A stretch of DNA of 64,000 nt from Amycolatopsis sp. 2-15 (GCF_030285625.1 NZ_CP127294.1:816001-880000), one strand, 5' to 3'; shown: positions 32,944 through 43,323, counted from the first letter of the stretch. Notes: a model not told the origin generated them from the sequence alone. Translations and numbers: made by a program.

Positions 32944-33165
32944 TCACTTGTAGCGGTAGACGATGCGACCACGAGACAAGTCGTAGGGCGAAAGCTCCAC
33001 GACGACCCTGTCCTCGGGCAGGATGCGGATGTAGTGCTGCCGCATCTTGCCGCTGATGTGGGCAAGAACTTTGTGGCCGTTCTCCAACTCGACGCGGAAC
33101 ATCGCGTTGGGGAGCGGCTCGACCACGCGGCCTTCGACCTCGATGGCCCCGTCTTTCTTAGCCAT
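32944..33165 (-). CDS. infA: Translation initiation factor IF-1
   Basis: This 73-residue OB-fold protein binds the ribosomal A site during initiation. [20 protein letters not shown] and the end [15 protein letters not shown] are characteristic. The ATG at 33165 has GGAGG immediately upstream with short spacing; longer in-frame starts lack conservation. It is the first gene of the infA-rpmJ-rpsM-rpsK-rpsD-rpoA-rplQ-truA run. Confidence 0.97.
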   Translation of the reverse strand: MAKKDGAIEVEGRVVEPLPNAMFRVELENGHKVLAHISGKMRQHYIRILPEDRVVVELSPYDLSRGRIVYRYK

Positions 33166-33484
33166 GTCCTCCGCAATCCCTGAATGCACGCTTGATGCAC
33201 ACAGCGTGATCGGTTTGAGCTCGAGTCCCTTGCTTACTGGGGTGCTGCTCCGGCACACTCCACCCCGACTCCGAGTGTTCGCGAGAGTTCACGAGCGCGC
33301 AGGAACCGGCGCGATGAGTACGCCGACTTGACAGTGTACGCAACTCGTGTCGCGACCCCCAAACGGGGGGTAACTGTGCTACAAGCCGACGGTGGGGCGC
33401 CAGGGTTCCAGTATGCCTGAAAACGAGCCGACCTGCGAGAATCGCCTGGTCAGGTGAACATTGCCGGCGGGGTGAGCGGCGGTG
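33166..33484. other. map-infA intergenic region
   Basis: This 319-nt gap holds the candidate infA promoter and the C-run/G-run hairpin at 33355-33371. No other gene or repeat was found in it. Confidence 0.5.
33333..33362 (-). promoter_or_regulatory. Candidate promoter of the infA/alpha operon
   Basis: On the minus strand TTGGGG (33362-33357) and TACACT (33338-33333) are separated by 18 nt. This would give a leader of about 160 nt before infA. A small hairpin (ACCCCC/GGGGGT, 33355-33371) overlaps the -35 and may end transcripts coming from map. Confidence 0.4.
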
Positions 33485-34261
33485 TCAGTCCTGCTCGGGC
33501 GCGGTGAGCACCCAGGGACCGTCCTCGGTGATGGCGACGGTGTGCTCCCAGTGCGAGGCGCGGGAGCCGTCGGCCGTGACCACGGTCCAGCCGTCCTCGA
33601 GCTCCACGGTCTCGCCGCCGCCGCCGGTGAGCATGGGCTCGATCGCGAGCGCCATGCCGACCTTGAGCCGCGGGCCCTTGCCGGGCTTGCCGACGTTCGG
33701 CAGGAACGGGTCCATGTGCATCTGGCGGCCGATGCCGTGGCCGCCGTACTCGAGGATCATCCCGTACTCGACGCCGTTGTCGCGGCCCGCGTTCTCGGCC
33801 GCCGTCTGCACCGCGAACGAGATGTCGGTCAGCCGGCCGCCCGCGCGCACGGCCTCGATGCCGGCCCACATGGACTTCTCCGTGGCCGCGGACAGCGCGA
33901 GGTCCTTCTCGCTGACGGCGCCGATCGCGAGTGTCACGGCGGAGTCGCCGTGCCAGCCGTCGAGGATGGCGCCGCAGTCGACCGAGATCAGGTCACCGTC
34001 GGCCAGCACCTGCCGGCTCGACGGGATGCCGTGGACGATCTGTTCGTTCACCGACGCGCAGATCGACGCGGGGAAACCGTGGTAGCCCTTGAAGGACGGC
34101 ACGGCCCCCGCGTCGCGGATCGTCTGCTCGGCCAGCTCGTCGAGCTCGGCGGTGCTGACACCCACCTGCGCACGCTCGCGCACGGCGGCCAGCGTCCTCG
34201 CGACGACCAGCCCGGCCGCCCGCATCGCCTGCAGCTCGCCTGACGTCTTGACCTCGATCAT
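33485..34261 (-). CDS. map: Methionine aminopeptidase, type I
   Basis: This 258-residue enzyme removes the initiator methionine from new proteins. All metal ligands are visible: Asp in ISVDCGAILDGWHGDSA (two), His in YGGHGIGRQMH, Glu in MALAIEPML and Glu in EHTVAITEDGPW. GYHGFPASICASVNEQIVHG is a family signature. The ATG at 34261 starts the conserved M-I-E-V-K-T-S-G-E-L. An alternative GTG at 34309 overlaps the adk stop (GTGA) and would add 16 residues. The gene follows adk, as in other secY-adk-map operons. Confidence 0.96.
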   Translation of the reverse strand: MIEVKTSGELQAMRAAGLVVARTLAAVRERAQVGVSTAELDELAEQTIRDAGAVPSFKGYHGFPASICASVNEQIVHGIPSSRQVLADGDLISVDCGAILDGWHGDSAVTLAIGAVSEKDLALSAATEKSMWAGIEAVRAGGRLTDISFAVQTAAENAGRDNGVEYGMILEYGGHGIGRQMHMDPFLPNVGKPGKGPRLKVGMALAIEPMLTGGGGETVELEDGWTVVTADGSRASHWEHTVAITEDGPWVLTAPEQD

Positions 34262-34305
34262 GCGCCCACGGCGGAGCACTTGCAGAACACGCAACCCTCC
34301 GAGAT

Positions 34306-34860
34306 TCACGTGCGGTCGCGCAGCGCTTCCAGCACGCGGTCCGAGATCTCCTGCACATCGCCCACGCCGTCGACAGCCACCAGGATATCGGCGTAGTACT
34401 CCAGCAGCGGAGCCGTCTCGGACCAGTAGATCTGCTGGCGGCGGCGGATGACCTCTTCGGTGTCGTCGGCGCGACCACGGGCCATCAGCCGGGACACGAC
34501 CACGTCCTCGGGCACCTGCAGCTGGATCACCGACTCGAGCGCGCAGTCGGCTTCCTTCAGCATCTCGCCGAGGACCTCGGCCTGCTTCGTGTTGCGGGGG
34601 AAGCCGTCGAGCAGGAAGCCGGCCTTCGCGTCGGGCTCGGCGAGCCGCTCGCGGACCATCTCGTTGGTCACCGAGTCGGGGACGAGCTCACCCGAGTCGA
34701 GGTAGCGCTTGGCCTCCTGGCCGAGCGGCGTCTCCTGACCGACGTGCGCGCGGAACAGGTCGCCCGTCGAGATGTGCGGAACCCGCAGCTGCTCCGACAG
34801 GGCCACCGCCTGCGTACCTTTACCCGCGCCGGGCGGGCCGACGAGAACCACTCGCGTCAC
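34306..34860 (-). CDS. adk: Adenylate kinase
   Basis: This 184-residue enzyme equilibrates ATP + AMP with 2 ADP. The P-loop is MTRVVLVGPPGAGKGTQ, the AMP-site motif HISTGDLFR and the GFLLDGFPR segment follow, and R-G-R-A-D-D-T-E-E-V-I-x-R-R closes the core. The short length shows that the long zinc-type LID insert is absent, as in mycobacterial Adk. Its GTG start overlaps the secY stop (GTGA). Confidence 0.96.
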   Translation of the reverse strand: MTRVVLVGPPGAGKGTQAVALSEQLRVPHISTGDLFRAHVGQETPLGQEAKRYLDSGELVPDSVTNEMVRERLAEPDAKAGFLLDGFPRNTKQAEVLGEMLKEADCALESVIQLQVPEDVVVSRLMARGRADDTEEVIRRRQQIYWSETAPLLEYYADILVAVDGVGDVQEISDRVLEALRDRT

Positions 34861-36164
34861 TTCAAGAACCCTTCGTAGTTGCGCTGCATCAGCTGGCTTT
34901 CGATCTGCTTCACGGTGTCGAGCCCGACACCCACCATGATCAGCACAGCCGTGCCACCGAACGGGAAGTTCTGATTGTTCCCGCTGCCGGTGAGGGACAG
35001 GAAGAAGTTCGGGAGGATCGCGATGATGCCCAGGTACAGCGAGCCCGGCAGGGTGATCCGGCCGAGGACGTAGCTCAGGTATTCGGCGGTGGGACGGCCC
35101 GGGCGGATACCCGGGATGAAGCCACCGAACTTCTTCATCTCGTCCGCACGCTCGTCGACGTTGAACGTGATCGTGATGTAGAAGTACGTGAAGAAGATGA
35201 TCAACGCGAAGTACAGCAGGATGTGCACCCAGCTGCTCTGGTTGACCAGGTAGTTCTGGATGAAGGACTGCCAGCCGGAGTTGCTGTTCGGATCGCCGAT
35301 GAGCTGGCTGAGCAGCTGCGGCAGGTACAGCAGCGACGACGCGAAGATGACCGGGATGACACCGGCCTGGTTCACCTTGATCGGCAGGTACGTCGACGTG
35401 CCGCCGTACATCCGGCGGCCGATCATGCGCTTGGCGTACTGCACCGGGATCCGGCGCTGCCCCTGCTCCACGAAGATGACGCTCGCGATGATCACCAAAC
35501 CGAAGATGACGATCATGACCAGGGCGATGCCGCCGCCGTTGCTCAGGATGTTGGCGCCCTCGGTGGGGATGCGGGCCGCGATGTTCAGGAAGATCAGGAC
35601 GGACATGCCGTTGCCGACGCCGCGCTCGGTGATGAGCTCACCCAGCCACATCATGACCGCGGTGCCCGCGGTCATCGTGCAGACGATCAGGGCCAGCGAG
35701 TAGACGCTGTTGTCCGGGATGATCTGCTGCTGGCAGCCCTGGAACAGGGTGCCGCGGTCGGCCAGCGCGACAACGCCGGTGGCCTGCAGGATCGCCAGGG
35801 CGATCGTGAGGTACCGGGTGTACTGCGTGAGCTTGTTCTGGCCGGCCTGGCCTTCCTTCTTCAGCTCTTCGAACCGCGGGATCACCACGGTCAGCAGCTG
35901 GATGATGATGCTCGCCGTGATGTACGGCATGATGCCGGTCGAGAACAGCGACAGCTGGAGCAGCGCACCACCGCTGAACAGGTTCAGCAGCTGGTAGACG
36001 CCCTGCTGGTCGGCCTGAGAGCTACAGGCCTGCACGGCGGAGAACGAGATCCCCGGGGCCGGGATGGCGGCACCGATCCGGTAGACCGCGACGATGGCTA
36101 GCGTGAACAGGATCTTCTTGCGTAGATCCGGCGTCGCGAGAGCCGAGCGGAAGGCGCTGAGCAC
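34857..36164 (-). CDS. secY: SecY, protein translocase channel subunit
   Basis: This 435-residue protein has ten membrane helices and forms the Sec channel. It starts LSAFRSALATPDLRKKILFT and has the plug/TM2 region (IMPYITASIIIQLLTV) and the cytosolic loop RRMYGGTSTYLPIKVNQAGV. The GTG at 36164 is set by GGAGG eight bases upstream; longer open sequence before it is not conserved in character. It is separated from rplO by 649 nt with a terminator, so secY-adk-map is probably its own transcript. Confidence 0.97.
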   Translation of the reverse strand: MLSAFRSALATPDLRKKILFTLAIVAVYRIGAAIPAPGISFSAVQACSSQADQQGVYQLLNLFSGGALLQLSLFSTGIMPYITASIIIQLLTVVIPRFEELKKEGQAGQNKLTQYTRYLTIALAILQATGVVALADRGTLFQGCQQQIIPDNSVYSLALIVCTMTAGTAVMMWLGELITERGVGNGMSVLIFLNIAARIPTEGANILSNGGGIALVMIVIFGLVIIASVIFVEQGQRRIPVQYAKRMIGRRMYGGTSTYLPIKVNQAGVIPVIFASSLLYLPQLLSQLIGDPNSNSGWQSFIQNYLVNQSSWVHILLYFALIIFFTYFYITITFNVDERADEMKKFGGFIPGIRPGRPTAEYLSYVLGRITLPGSLYLGIIAILPNFFLSLTGSGNNQNFPFGGTAVLIMVGVGLDTVKQIESQLMQRNYEGFLK

Positions 36165-36561
36165 GCGGGGGACCTCCTCGGCGTCGTCGGCTGTCCTACC
36201 GACGATCGGCTTGGCCGGCACGAGGCCGGCGGGAACACAGCTCACTGGCAGGCAAGCCAGGAACGCCTCAGGGCACACTGGTCCCGAAGCGTGTGGCCGA
36301 CTCTAACAGCTTCACAGGGGGCGTCCGCAGCGCGTGTGCGTTTTCCGTCTCAGTCGGTCCCGAGAGGTCTGGGGCGATGCCGCAGGTTGGACCGTTCGCA
36401 GGCGAAATGATCACCTGTTCGGCCCCGGTCTTCAGTCGTGTCCCGATGGCCGCTACACGGTGGACGCACGGGCAAGGTGGGGGTTGCTCCGTTGCGGGGC
36501 AACGGATCCCCGGCTTGGGTACCGCGCCGGATGTTGATCGACTTTGGGTCGCGCAGGACGG

Positions 36562-36591
36562 TTGTCCACAACTCGGCTCGCCTGTGGACAG
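36562..36591. promoter_or_regulatory. Pair of inverted DnaA-box-like sequences
   Basis: TTGTCCACA (36562-36570, plus strand) equals the actinobacterial DnaA-box form. TGTGGACAG (36583-36591) reads CTGTCCACA on the minus strand, one mismatch. They are inverted and 12 nt apart, about 400 nt upstream of secY. Confidence 0.45.
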
Positions 36592-36747
36592 TTGCAGCGG
36601 CCGGCCGACTTTGTCGGTGCTCTCCGATGGAATGGGACCGGGGACGCCCCCTGGGAGGGCGGGGGTTTGTCTCCGCCGTGGGGGTGTGGAGCAAGAGCCC
36701 GTCCGTGGGCGCGCAGCGGATGCAAGCCCTCGGGGCCACCCGGCAGA

Positions 36748-36794
36748 AACGACTCGGGCCCACCCAGCTGTGCGCTGGATGGGCCCGAGTCGTT
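36748..36794 (-). terminator. Terminator after rplO
   Basis: A 21-bp stem (AACGACTCGGGCCCACCCAGC on the left, one C-A mismatch) with a 5-nt loop lies 19 nt after the rplO stop. It ends the spc operon before secY. Confidence 0.85.
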
Positions 36795-36813
36795 GTCAGG
36801 TACTGCGATTGCC

Positions 36814-37260
36814 TCAGTTGGCGGTGGCGGAACCACCGGCAGCTTCGAGCTTCTCCTTGGCAGAGCCGGAGAAACCGTCCGCGGTGACGTCCAGCTTCAC
36901 GCCGTTGACGTCGCCGTTGCCGAGGACCTTCACGAGGCTGCCCTTGCGGACGAGACCGCCCGCGACGAGCTCCTCGACGCCGATCTTGCCGCCGTCCGGG
37001 AACACGCGGGCGATGTCGCCCACGTTCACCGGCTGGTACTCGGTGCGGAAGCGGTTCTTGAAGCCACGCAGCTTCGGCAGCCGCATGTGGATGGGCATCT
37101 GCCCACCCTCGAAGCCGGCGGGCACGTTCTTGCGGGCCTTGGTGCCCTTCGTACCGCGACCGGCGGTCTTGCCCTTGGAACCTTCACCACGACCGACGCG
37201 CATCTTCTCGCGCTTCGAGCCCGGAGCCGGGCGCAGGTGGTGGATCTTGATGGCCGTCAT
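36814..37260 (-). CDS. rplO: 50S ribosomal protein L15
   Basis: The 148-residue product has the Gly/Lys-rich N-terminal arm ([33 protein letters not shown]) that threads into 23S rRNA and the globular C-terminal part. It ends [16 protein letters not shown]. The ATG overlaps the rpmD stop by 4 nt. Last gene before the strong terminator. Confidence 0.97.
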   Translation of the reverse strand: MTAIKIHHLRPAPGSKREKMRVGRGEGSKGKTAGRGTKGTKARKNVPAGFEGGQMPIHMRLPKLRGFKNRFRTEYQPVNVGDIARVFPDGGKIGVEELVAGGLVRKGSLVKVLGNGDVNGVKLDVTADGFSGSAKEKLEAAGGSATAN

Positions 37261-37442
37261 GCCTGGACCTCCTCGACCTCCACCAGGTGGCGGACGGTGT
37301 GGATCAGGCCGCGCACCTGGGGGGTGTCTTCACGCACGACGCTCTGGCGGATCTTGCGCAGCCCGAGGGTGCGCAGCGACTCGCGGTGAGCGTGCTTCGT
37401 GCCGATCTTGCTCTTGACCTGGGTGACCTTGAGCTGAGTCAT
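37257..37442 (-). CDS. rpmD: 50S ribosomal protein L30
   Basis: The 61-residue protein shows the L30 pattern [20 protein letters not shown] and [20 protein letters not shown]. It sits directly after rpsE with one base between the stop and this ATG and overlaps rplO by 4 nt. Confidence 0.96.
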   Translation of the reverse strand: MTQLKVTQVKSKIGTKHAHRESLRTLGLRKIRQSVVREDTPQVRGLIHTVRHLVEVEEVQA

Positions 37443-37443
37443 G

Positions 37444-38091
37444 TCAGACCCCCTGGCCCGCGCGCTGGCGCAGCATCCGGGCCGGAGCGACGTCCTCGAG
37501 CGGGAGACCGCGGCGGGCCGCGACCTCTTCGGGACGCTGCAGACCCTTCAGAGCCGCAACGGTCGCGTGCACGATGTTGATCGCGTTGTCGGAGCCGAGC
37601 GACTTCGACAGCACGTCGTGGACACCGGCGCACTCCAGCACCGCGCGCACCGGGCCACCGGCGATGACACCGGTACCGGCCGAAGCCGGACGCAGCAGCA
37701 CGACACCGGCGGCTTCCTCACCCTGGATCGGGTGGGGAATCGTGCCGCCGACGCGAGGCACGCGGAAGAAGTTCTTCTTCGCTTCCTCGACGCCCTTGGC
37801 GATGGCCGCGGGAACTTCCTTGGCCTTGCCGTAGCCGACGCCGACCTGGCCGTCACCGTCGCCGACGACGACGAGGGCGGTGAAGCTGAAGCGACGACCA
37901 CCCTTCACGACCTTCGCGACGCGGTTGATCGTCACGACCTTCTCGAGGTGCGGGGTCTTGTCCTGGCCGGCCCCGCCACGGCCGCTGTCGCGCCGGTCCC
38001 GGCCGCCACCGCGACGGTCATTGCGGTCGTTGCCGCCCTGACCGCCGGGTCCGCCCTGGCCGCCGCCGAATTGCCGCGTACGTCCCGGCAT
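37444..38091 (-). CDS. rpsE: 30S ribosomal protein S5
   Basis: The 215-residue protein has an S5 N-terminal RNA-binding domain ([20 protein letters not shown]) and a C-terminal domain ([20 protein letters not shown]). S5 contributes to decoding accuracy and helicase activity at mRNA entry. The first ~43 residues are a Gly/Arg/Asp/Gln-rich disordered arm ([20 protein letters not shown]) longer than in most bacteria. Confidence 0.97.
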   Translation of the reverse strand: MPGRTRQFGGGQGGPGGQGGNDRNDRRGGGRDRRDSGRGGAGQDKTPHLEKVVTINRVAKVVKGGRRFSFTALVVVGDGDGQVGVGYGKAKEVPAAIAKGVEEAKKNFFRVPRVGGTIPHPIQGEEAAGVVLLRPASAGTGVIAGGPVRAVLECAGVHDVLSKSLGSDNAINIVHATVAALKGLQRPEEVAARRGLPLEDVAPARMLRQRAGQGV

Positions 38092-38122
38092 CAGGCATTC
38101 CTTCCATTAACGAGCATCTGCA

Positions 38123-38524
38123 TCAGAACTCCAACCCCGCCTCACGGGCGGCGTCGGCGAGCGCGGCGATGCGGCCGTGGTAGGCGTTGCCGCCACGGTC
38201 GAACACCACAGCCGAGATCCCGGCCGCCTTGGCGCGCGAGGCGACGAGTTCGCCGACCTTCGCGGCCTTGGCCTTCTTGTCGCCGTCGGCCGCGCGGACG
38301 TCCGCCTCGAGGGTGGACGCCGACACCAGGGTGTGGCCGGCGAGGTCGTCGATCACCTGCACGGCGATGTGCCGCGAGGAACGCTTGACGACCAGCCGCG
38401 GACGAACCGGCGTGCCACTGACCTTCTTGCGCAGGCGGAAGTGCCGACGGGCCTTCGCGACGCGGCGGCGGGTCGAGATGTCCTTGCCGACCGGCTTGCG
38501 CTTCGTCGTAGTCGTGTCGCTCAT
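38123..38524 (-). CDS. rplR: 50S ribosomal protein L18
   Basis: This 5S rRNA-binding protein, about 133 residues, begins [14 protein letters not shown] and has [20 protein letters not shown] and the final [20 protein letters not shown]. The start is ambiguous between a GTG overlapping the rplF stop (38530) and the ATG at 38524; the ATG gives the usual N-terminus. Confidence 0.95.
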   Translation of the reverse strand: MSDTTTTKRKPVGKDISTRRRVAKARRHFRLRKKVSGTPVRPRLVVKRSSRHIAVQVIDDLAGHTLVSASTLEADVRAADGDKKAKAAKVGELVASRAKAAGISAVVFDRGGNAYHGRIAALADAAREAGLEF

Positions 38525-38526
38525 GA

Positions 38527-39066
38527 TCACTTACCCGTCTTTCCGACCTTGCGGCGGATCTTCTCACCCTCGTAGCGCAGGCCCTTGCCCTTGTACGGGT
38601 CGGGACGGCGCAGCTTGCGGATGACCGCGGCGATCTGGCCGACCTTCTGCTTGTCGATGCCCGACACCGAGAACCGCGTGGGGGTCTCCACCTTGAAGGT
38701 GATGCCCTCCGGGGCTTCGATCTTCACCGGGTGGCTGTAGCCGAGGGCGAACTCGAGGTCCGAGCCCTTGGCCTGCACGCGGTAACCGACGCCGTGGATT
38801 TCCATCTTCTTCTCGTAGCCCTGGGTCACACCCACCACGAGGTTGTTCACCAGTGTACGGGTGAGACCGTGCAGGGCACGGCTCGTGCGCTCGTCGTCCG
38901 GACGCTTCACCAGCAGAGCGCCTTCGTCACCGCGCTCGACGACGATGGGCTCCGCGATGGTGTGCTCCAGGGTGCCCTTGGGCCCCTTGACCTGAATGTG
39001 CTGACCGTTGATGGTCACCTCGACCCCGGAAGGGACGGCGACCGGCAGCTTTCCGATGCGTGACAT
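38527..39066 (-). CDS. rplF: 50S ribosomal protein L6
   Basis: A 179-residue, two-domain protein near the factor-binding site. [20 protein letters not shown] and the C-terminal [20 protein letters not shown] are typical. The ATG at 39066 follows GGAAGGGGG; a longer open frame into rpsH is not used. Confidence 0.97.
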   Translation of the reverse strand: MSRIGKLPVAVPSGVEVTINGQHIQVKGPKGTLEHTIAEPIVVERGDEGALLVKRPDDERTSRALHGLTRTLVNNLVVGVTQGYEKKMEIHGVGYRVQAKGSDLEFALGYSHPVKIEAPEGITFKVETPTRFSVSGIDKQKVGQIAAVIRKLRRPDPYKGKGLRYEGEKIRRKVGKTGK

Positions 39067-39082
39067 GTCTGTGCCCCCTTCC

Positions 39083-39481
39083 TTACCAGACGTAGGCGAG
39101 GACTTCGCCGCCCACGTTGTTGCGCTTGGCCTGACGGTCGGTCTGCAGGCCACCGGACGTCGAGATGATCGCGACGCCGAGGCCACCCAGCACGGACGGC
39201 AGTTCGGTCGATTTTGCGTACACCCGCAGACCCGGCTTGGACACGCGCCGGAGGCCGGCGATGCTGCGCTCACGGTTGGGGCCGTACTTCAGCTCCACGA
39301 TGAGGTTCTTGTGCTTCTCGCCCGGCTCGTCGCGGTAGCCCGCGATGTAGCCCTCGCGCTTGAGGATCTCGGCGATGTTCGCCTTGATCTTCGAGTGGGG
39401 AAGCACGACCTCGTCGTGGTACGCCGAGTTCGCGTTACGCAGACGCGTCAAGAAGTCTGCGATGGGGTCGGTCATCGTCAT
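39083..39481 (-). CDS. rpsH: 30S ribosomal protein S8
   Basis: The 132-residue product begins [20 protein letters not shown], as in mycobacteria, and ends in the RNA-binding S-T-S-x-G-x-x-T-D segment with [10 protein letters not shown]8 represses the spc operon in E. coli. The structured 110-nt spacer directly upstream could be its target here. Confidence 0.97.
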   Translation of the reverse strand: MTMTDPIADFLTRLRNANSAYHDEVVLPHSKIKANIAEILKREGYIAGYRDEPGEKHKNLIVELKYGPNRERSIAGLRRVSKPGLRVYAKSTELPSVLGGLGVAIISTSGGLQTDRQAKRNNVGGEVLAYVW

Positions 39482-39510
39482 GGTGACCTGTCAACCTTTC
39501 TCGCCTGGTT

Positions 39511-39558
39511 CCCCGCCCTGTCTGGGTCCGGGTATCCCGGAGAACTCAGTGGGCGGGG
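39511..39558 (-). promoter_or_regulatory. Structured leader between rpsN and rpsH
   Basis: Outer arms CCCCGCCC / GGGCGGGG (8 bp) enclose a second hairpin CCGGG-TAT-CCCGG (39528-39540). This spacer of 110 nt is the longest within the S10-spc run. It may be a control or processing site. Confidence 0.4.
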
Positions 39559-39591
39559 CCTGTGGCGAACTGGGAAATAGTTTCGAGCCTC

Positions 39592-39777
39592 TTACCAGCT
39601 GGACTTGCGGACACCGGGCAGCTCGCCCGCGTGTGCCATCTCCCGGAGACAGATCCGGCAGAGCCCGAACTTGCGGTACACCGAGTGCGGCCGACCACAA
39701 CGGTTGCAGCGGGTGTAACCCCGCACGGCGAACTTCGGCTTCTTGGCGGCCTTGTGGACCAGCGCTTTCTTGGCCAT
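39592..39777 (-). CDS. rpsN: 30S ribosomal protein S14, type Z (zinc form)
   Basis: A short 61-residue S14 with the zinc knuckle C-N-R-C-G-R-P and C-R-I-C ([20 protein letters not shown]). This C-plus paralogue is the spc-operon copy; actinobacteria often keep a second zinc-free copy elsewhere. The ATG lies 4 nt after the rplE stop. Confidence 0.97.
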   Translation of the reverse strand: MAKKALVHKAAKKPKFAVRGYTRCNRCGRPHSVYRKFGLCRICLREMAHAGELPGVRKSSW

Positions 39778-39781
39778 CGGC

Positions 39782-40345
39782 TCAGTTCTCCTTGAACGGG
39801 AAACCGAGCTTGCGCAGCAGCGCCCGGCCCTCGTCGTCGGTGGTGGCGGTGGTGACGACCGTGACGTCCATGCCGCGCGGACGGTCGATGGCGTCGGGGT
39901 CGATCTCGTGGAACATCGACTGCTCGTTGAGACCGAACGTGTAGTTGCCGTTGCCGTCGAACTGCTTGCCGGACAGACCGCGGAAGTCGCGGATACGGGG
40001 CAGCGCGATGGTGAGCAGCCGGTCCAGGAACTCCCACATCCGGTCGCCGCGCAGCGTCACGCGCGCACCGATCGGCTGGCCCTCACGCAGCTTGAACTGC
40101 GCGATGGACTTGCGGGCCTTGCGGACCTCCGGCTTCTGGCCGGTGATCAGCGACAGGTCGCGGACAGCACCCTCGATGAGCTTGCTGTCGCGGGCCGCGT
40201 CGCCCACACCCATGTTCACGACGACCTTCACGACGCCGGGAATCTGGTGCACGTTGGGGATGGAGAACTCCTTCTGGAGCTCGCCCTTGATCTCTTCGCG
40301 GTACCGGGTCTTCAGACGCGGCGCGATCTTCTCTGCGGTGGTCAT
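39782..40345 (-). CDS. rplE: 50S ribosomal protein L5
   Basis: This 187-residue 5S rRNA and P-site tRNA contact protein is identified by [40 protein letters not shown] and [20 protein letters not shown]. It starts one base after the rplX stop codon. Confidence 0.97.
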   Translation of the reverse strand: MTTAEKIAPRLKTRYREEIKGELQKEFSIPNVHQIPGVVKVVVNMGVGDAARDSKLIEGAVRDLSLITGQKPEVRKARKSIAQFKLREGQPIGARVTLRGDRMWEFLDRLLTIALPRIRDFRGLSGKQFDGNGNYTFGLNEQSMFHEIDPDAIDRPRGMDVTVVTTATTDDEGRALLRKLGFPFKEN

Positions 40346-40346
40346 G

Positions 40347-40661
40347 TCAGATGTCCTTGCCGTTCCGGCGCGAGACCCGGACCTTCTTGCCGTCCTCGCC
40401 GATGCGGTAGCCCACGCGGGTCGGCTTGCCGTCCGAATCCACGACCATCACGTTCGACACGTGGATGGGCGCTTCCTGGGTCACGATGCCCCCGGACTGC
40501 GCGCCACGCTGGGTCTGGGTGATCCGGGTGTGCTTCTTGATCCGGTTCACGCCTTCGACCAGCACGCGGTCCCGCTCCGGGTAGGCCTGGATGACCTTGC
40601 CCTTGGCGCCCTTGTCCTTGCCGGCGATGACGACGACCGTGTCGCCCTTCTTCACCTTCAT
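40347..40661 (-). CDS. rplX: 50S ribosomal protein L24
   Basis: The 104-residue assembly initiator has the KOW motif in [20 protein letters not shown] and the core [20 protein letters not shown]. It starts 3 nt after the rplN stop. Confidence 0.97.
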   Translation of the reverse strand: MKVKKGDTVVVIAGKDKGAKGKVIQAYPERDRVLVEGVNRIKKHTRITQTQRGAQSGGIVTQEAPIHVSNVMVVDSDGKPTRVGYRIGEDGKKVRVSRRNGKDI

Positions 40662-40664
40662 GGC

Positions 40665-41033
40665 TTACAACACCTCCGGCGCGAGCGAAATGATCTTCAT
40701 GAACTTTCGGTCGCGCAGCTCGCGGCCCACCGGGCCGAAGATGCGGGTGCCACGGGGCTCGTTGTCGTTCTTGATGAGCACAGCGGCGTTCTCGTCGAAG
40801 CGGATGTAGGAACCGTCCGGACGCCGGCGTTCCTTCACCGTGCGGACGATGACCGCCTTGACGACGTCGCCCTTCTTCACCCCGGCAGCCGGGATGGCGT
40901 CCTTAACGGTGGCGACGATGATGTCGCCGATACCCGCGTAGCGCCGCCCGGAGCCACCGAGAACACGGATGCAAAGGATCTCCTTCGCACCGGTGTTGTC
41001 GGCAACCCGAAGCCGCGACTCCTGCTGGATCAC
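40665..41033 (-). CDS. rplN: 50S ribosomal protein L14
   Basis: A 122-residue protein starting [20 protein letters not shown], the near-universal L14 N-terminus; [13 protein letters not shown] is also seen. The start is the GTG at 41033 with AGGAG five bases upstream. A 73-nt spacer separates it from rpsQ and marks the S10/spc boundary. Confidence 0.97.
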   Translation of the reverse strand: MIQQESRLRVADNTGAKEILCIRVLGGSGRRYAGIGDIIVATVKDAIPAAGVKKGDVVKAVIVRTVKERRRPDGSYIRFDENAAVLIKNDNEPRGTRIFGPVGRELRDRKFMKIISLAPEVL

Positions 41034-41106
41034 GTCAACTCCTGTATGTCGCGCTGGTTCTCGCTCGCGCGAGCCTTGCGGAACCAAGGACTCCGAAGAG
41101 CCCTGC

Positions 41107-41385
41107 TTACTTGGCCTTCTCCACGACCTGCACGAGGCGCCAGCGCTTCGTCGCCGACAGCGGCCGGGTCTCCATCAGGGTGACCCGGTCGCCCACGCCC
41201 GCCTCGTTGTTCTCGTCGTGCACCTTGACCTTGGTGGTGCTGCGCAGAACCTTCGAGTAGCGCGGGTGCTTCTTGCGGTCCTCGAGCTCGACCACGATCG
41301 TCTTGTCCATCTTGTCCGAGACGACGTAGCCCTCGCGCACCTTGCGATAGTTGCGCGCGAGCTTCTCGGTGGTGGGCTCGCTCAT
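41107..41385 (-). CDS. rpsQ: 30S ribosomal protein S17
   Basis: 92 residues with the OB-fold signature [20 protein letters not shown] and [20 protein letters not shown]. The ATG overlaps the rpmC stop by 4 nt. Last gene of the S10 operon. Confidence 0.97.
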   Translation of the reverse strand: MSEPTTEKLARNYRKVREGYVVSDKMDKTIVVELEDRKKHPRYSKVLRSTTKVKVHDENNEAGVGDRVTLMETRPLSATKRWRLVQVVEKAK

Positions 41386-41627
41386 GCGGCACCTTCACTC
41401 TCGCTGTCGGGGGCCACGGACAGGCCGAGCTCGCGCTCACGCATGACCGTGTAGATCCGCGCGATGTCCGTGCGGACGGTGCGCAGCCGACGGTTGTTGT
41501 CCAGCTGCCCGGTCGCCATCTGGAAGCGGAGGTTGAAGAGCTCCTCCTTGTATTCCTTCAGACGCAGCACGAGCTCTTCCGCGGTGAGCTCACGAAGCTC
41601 CGAAGCCTGGGCGGCGCCGTTGGCCAT
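41382..41627 (-). CDS. rpmC: 50S ribosomal protein L29
   Basis: 81 residues, two long helices ([39 protein letters not shown]) near the exit tunnel. The ATG overlaps the rplP stop by one base. The C-terminal acidic tail [12 protein letters not shown] is a small addition. Confidence 0.96.
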   Translation of the reverse strand: MANGAAQASELRELTAEELVLRLKEYKEELFNLRFQMATGQLDNNRRLRTVRTDIARIYTVMRERELGLSVAPDSESEGAA

Positions 41628-42046
41628 CAGAACTCACCACCTTCACGGGTCACGATGCGGCACTTCATGGGCAGCTTGTGGATCGCGCGACGGAGGGCCT
41701 CACGGGCCGTCTCCTCGTTCGGGAAGCTGATCTCGAACATCACGCGACCCGGCTTCACGTTGGCGATCCACCACTCGGGCGAACCCTTACCGGAACCCAT
41801 GCGGGTTTCGGCCGGCTTCTTCGTCAGCGGGCGGTCCGGGTAGATCGTCGTCCACACCTTGCCGCCACGCTTGATGTGACGGGTCATGGCGATACGAGCG
41901 GACTCGATCTGCCGGTTAGTCACGTAGCTGTGCTCAAGCGCCTGGATGCCGAACTCGCCGAAGCTGACCTTCGTACCGCCCTTGGCGGCGCCGTGGCGCT
42001 TCGGGGAGTGCTGCTTCCGGTGCTTGACCCTGCGCGGGATGAGCAC
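41627..42046 (-). CDS. rplP: 50S ribosomal protein L16
   Basis: 139 residues; [19 protein letters not shown] and the [19 protein letters not shown] motif identify L16, which helps position A-site tRNA. GTG start, 3 nt after the rpsC stop. The residues equivalent to known avilamycin/evernimicin resistance sites were not assessed. Confidence 0.97.
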   Translation of the reverse strand: MLIPRRVKHRKQHSPKRHGAAKGGTKVSFGEFGIQALEHSYVTNRQIESARIAMTRHIKRGGKVWTTIYPDRPLTKKPAETRMGSGKGSPEWWIANVKPGRVMFEISFPNEETAREALRRAIHKLPMKCRIVTREGGEF

Positions 42047-42049
42047 GTC

Positions 42050-42903
<854 letters not shown>

Positions 42904-42904
<1 letters not shown>

Positions 42905-43323
42905 TACCGGCCACCTGCCTTCTTCTTGCTCTGAGCCTTCTTCACGTCGGCCTTCGGACGCGACTCCACCTCGACGGTGATGTGGCTCGTCCGCTTGCGG
43001 ATCCGGTACGCGCGGCCCTGGGCCCGCGGGCGGATGCGCTTGAGGGTCGGGCCCTCGTCGGCGTACGCGTTCTTGACCCAGAGCGTCTCCGGGTCCAGCT
43101 GAAGGTTGTTCTCGGCGTTGGCCACAGCGCTGGCAAGCACCTTCGCGACCGGCTCGCTGGCCGCCTGCGGGGCGAACCGGAGCACGGCCAAGGCGTCGGC
43201 GGCGCTACGTCCCTTGATGAGCTCGATCACCCGGCGCACCTTGGTCGGCGAGTCCCGGACGAAGCGAGCCCGCGCGTAAGCCGTAGGCAGAGCCTCGACC
43301 GTCGCGTCGTTCTGGGCGTTCAT
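42904..43323 (-). CDS. rplV: 50S ribosomal protein L22
   Basis: 139 residues with [20 protein letters not shown] and the beta-hairpin region that lines the exit tunnel near [20 protein letters not shown]. The C-terminus is Lys-rich ([12 protein letters not shown]). It follows rpsS by 31 nt. Confidence 0.97.

Larger units (their letters stand above)
36165..36813. other. rplO-secY intergenic region
   Basis: This 649-nt stretch has no open frame with coding-type codon bias. It holds the rplO terminator (36748-36794), two DnaA-box-like sequences (36562-36591) and presumably the secY promoter; TAGAGT on the minus strand near 36300 is a weak -10 candidate. Most actinobacterial spc operons have a shorter gap here or pass directly to secY. 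Confidence 0.5.

Noticed and set aside
36293..36763. Several open frames in the rplO-secY gap
   Set aside because: No frame shows third-position G/C bias and none has a binding site; treated as non-coding.
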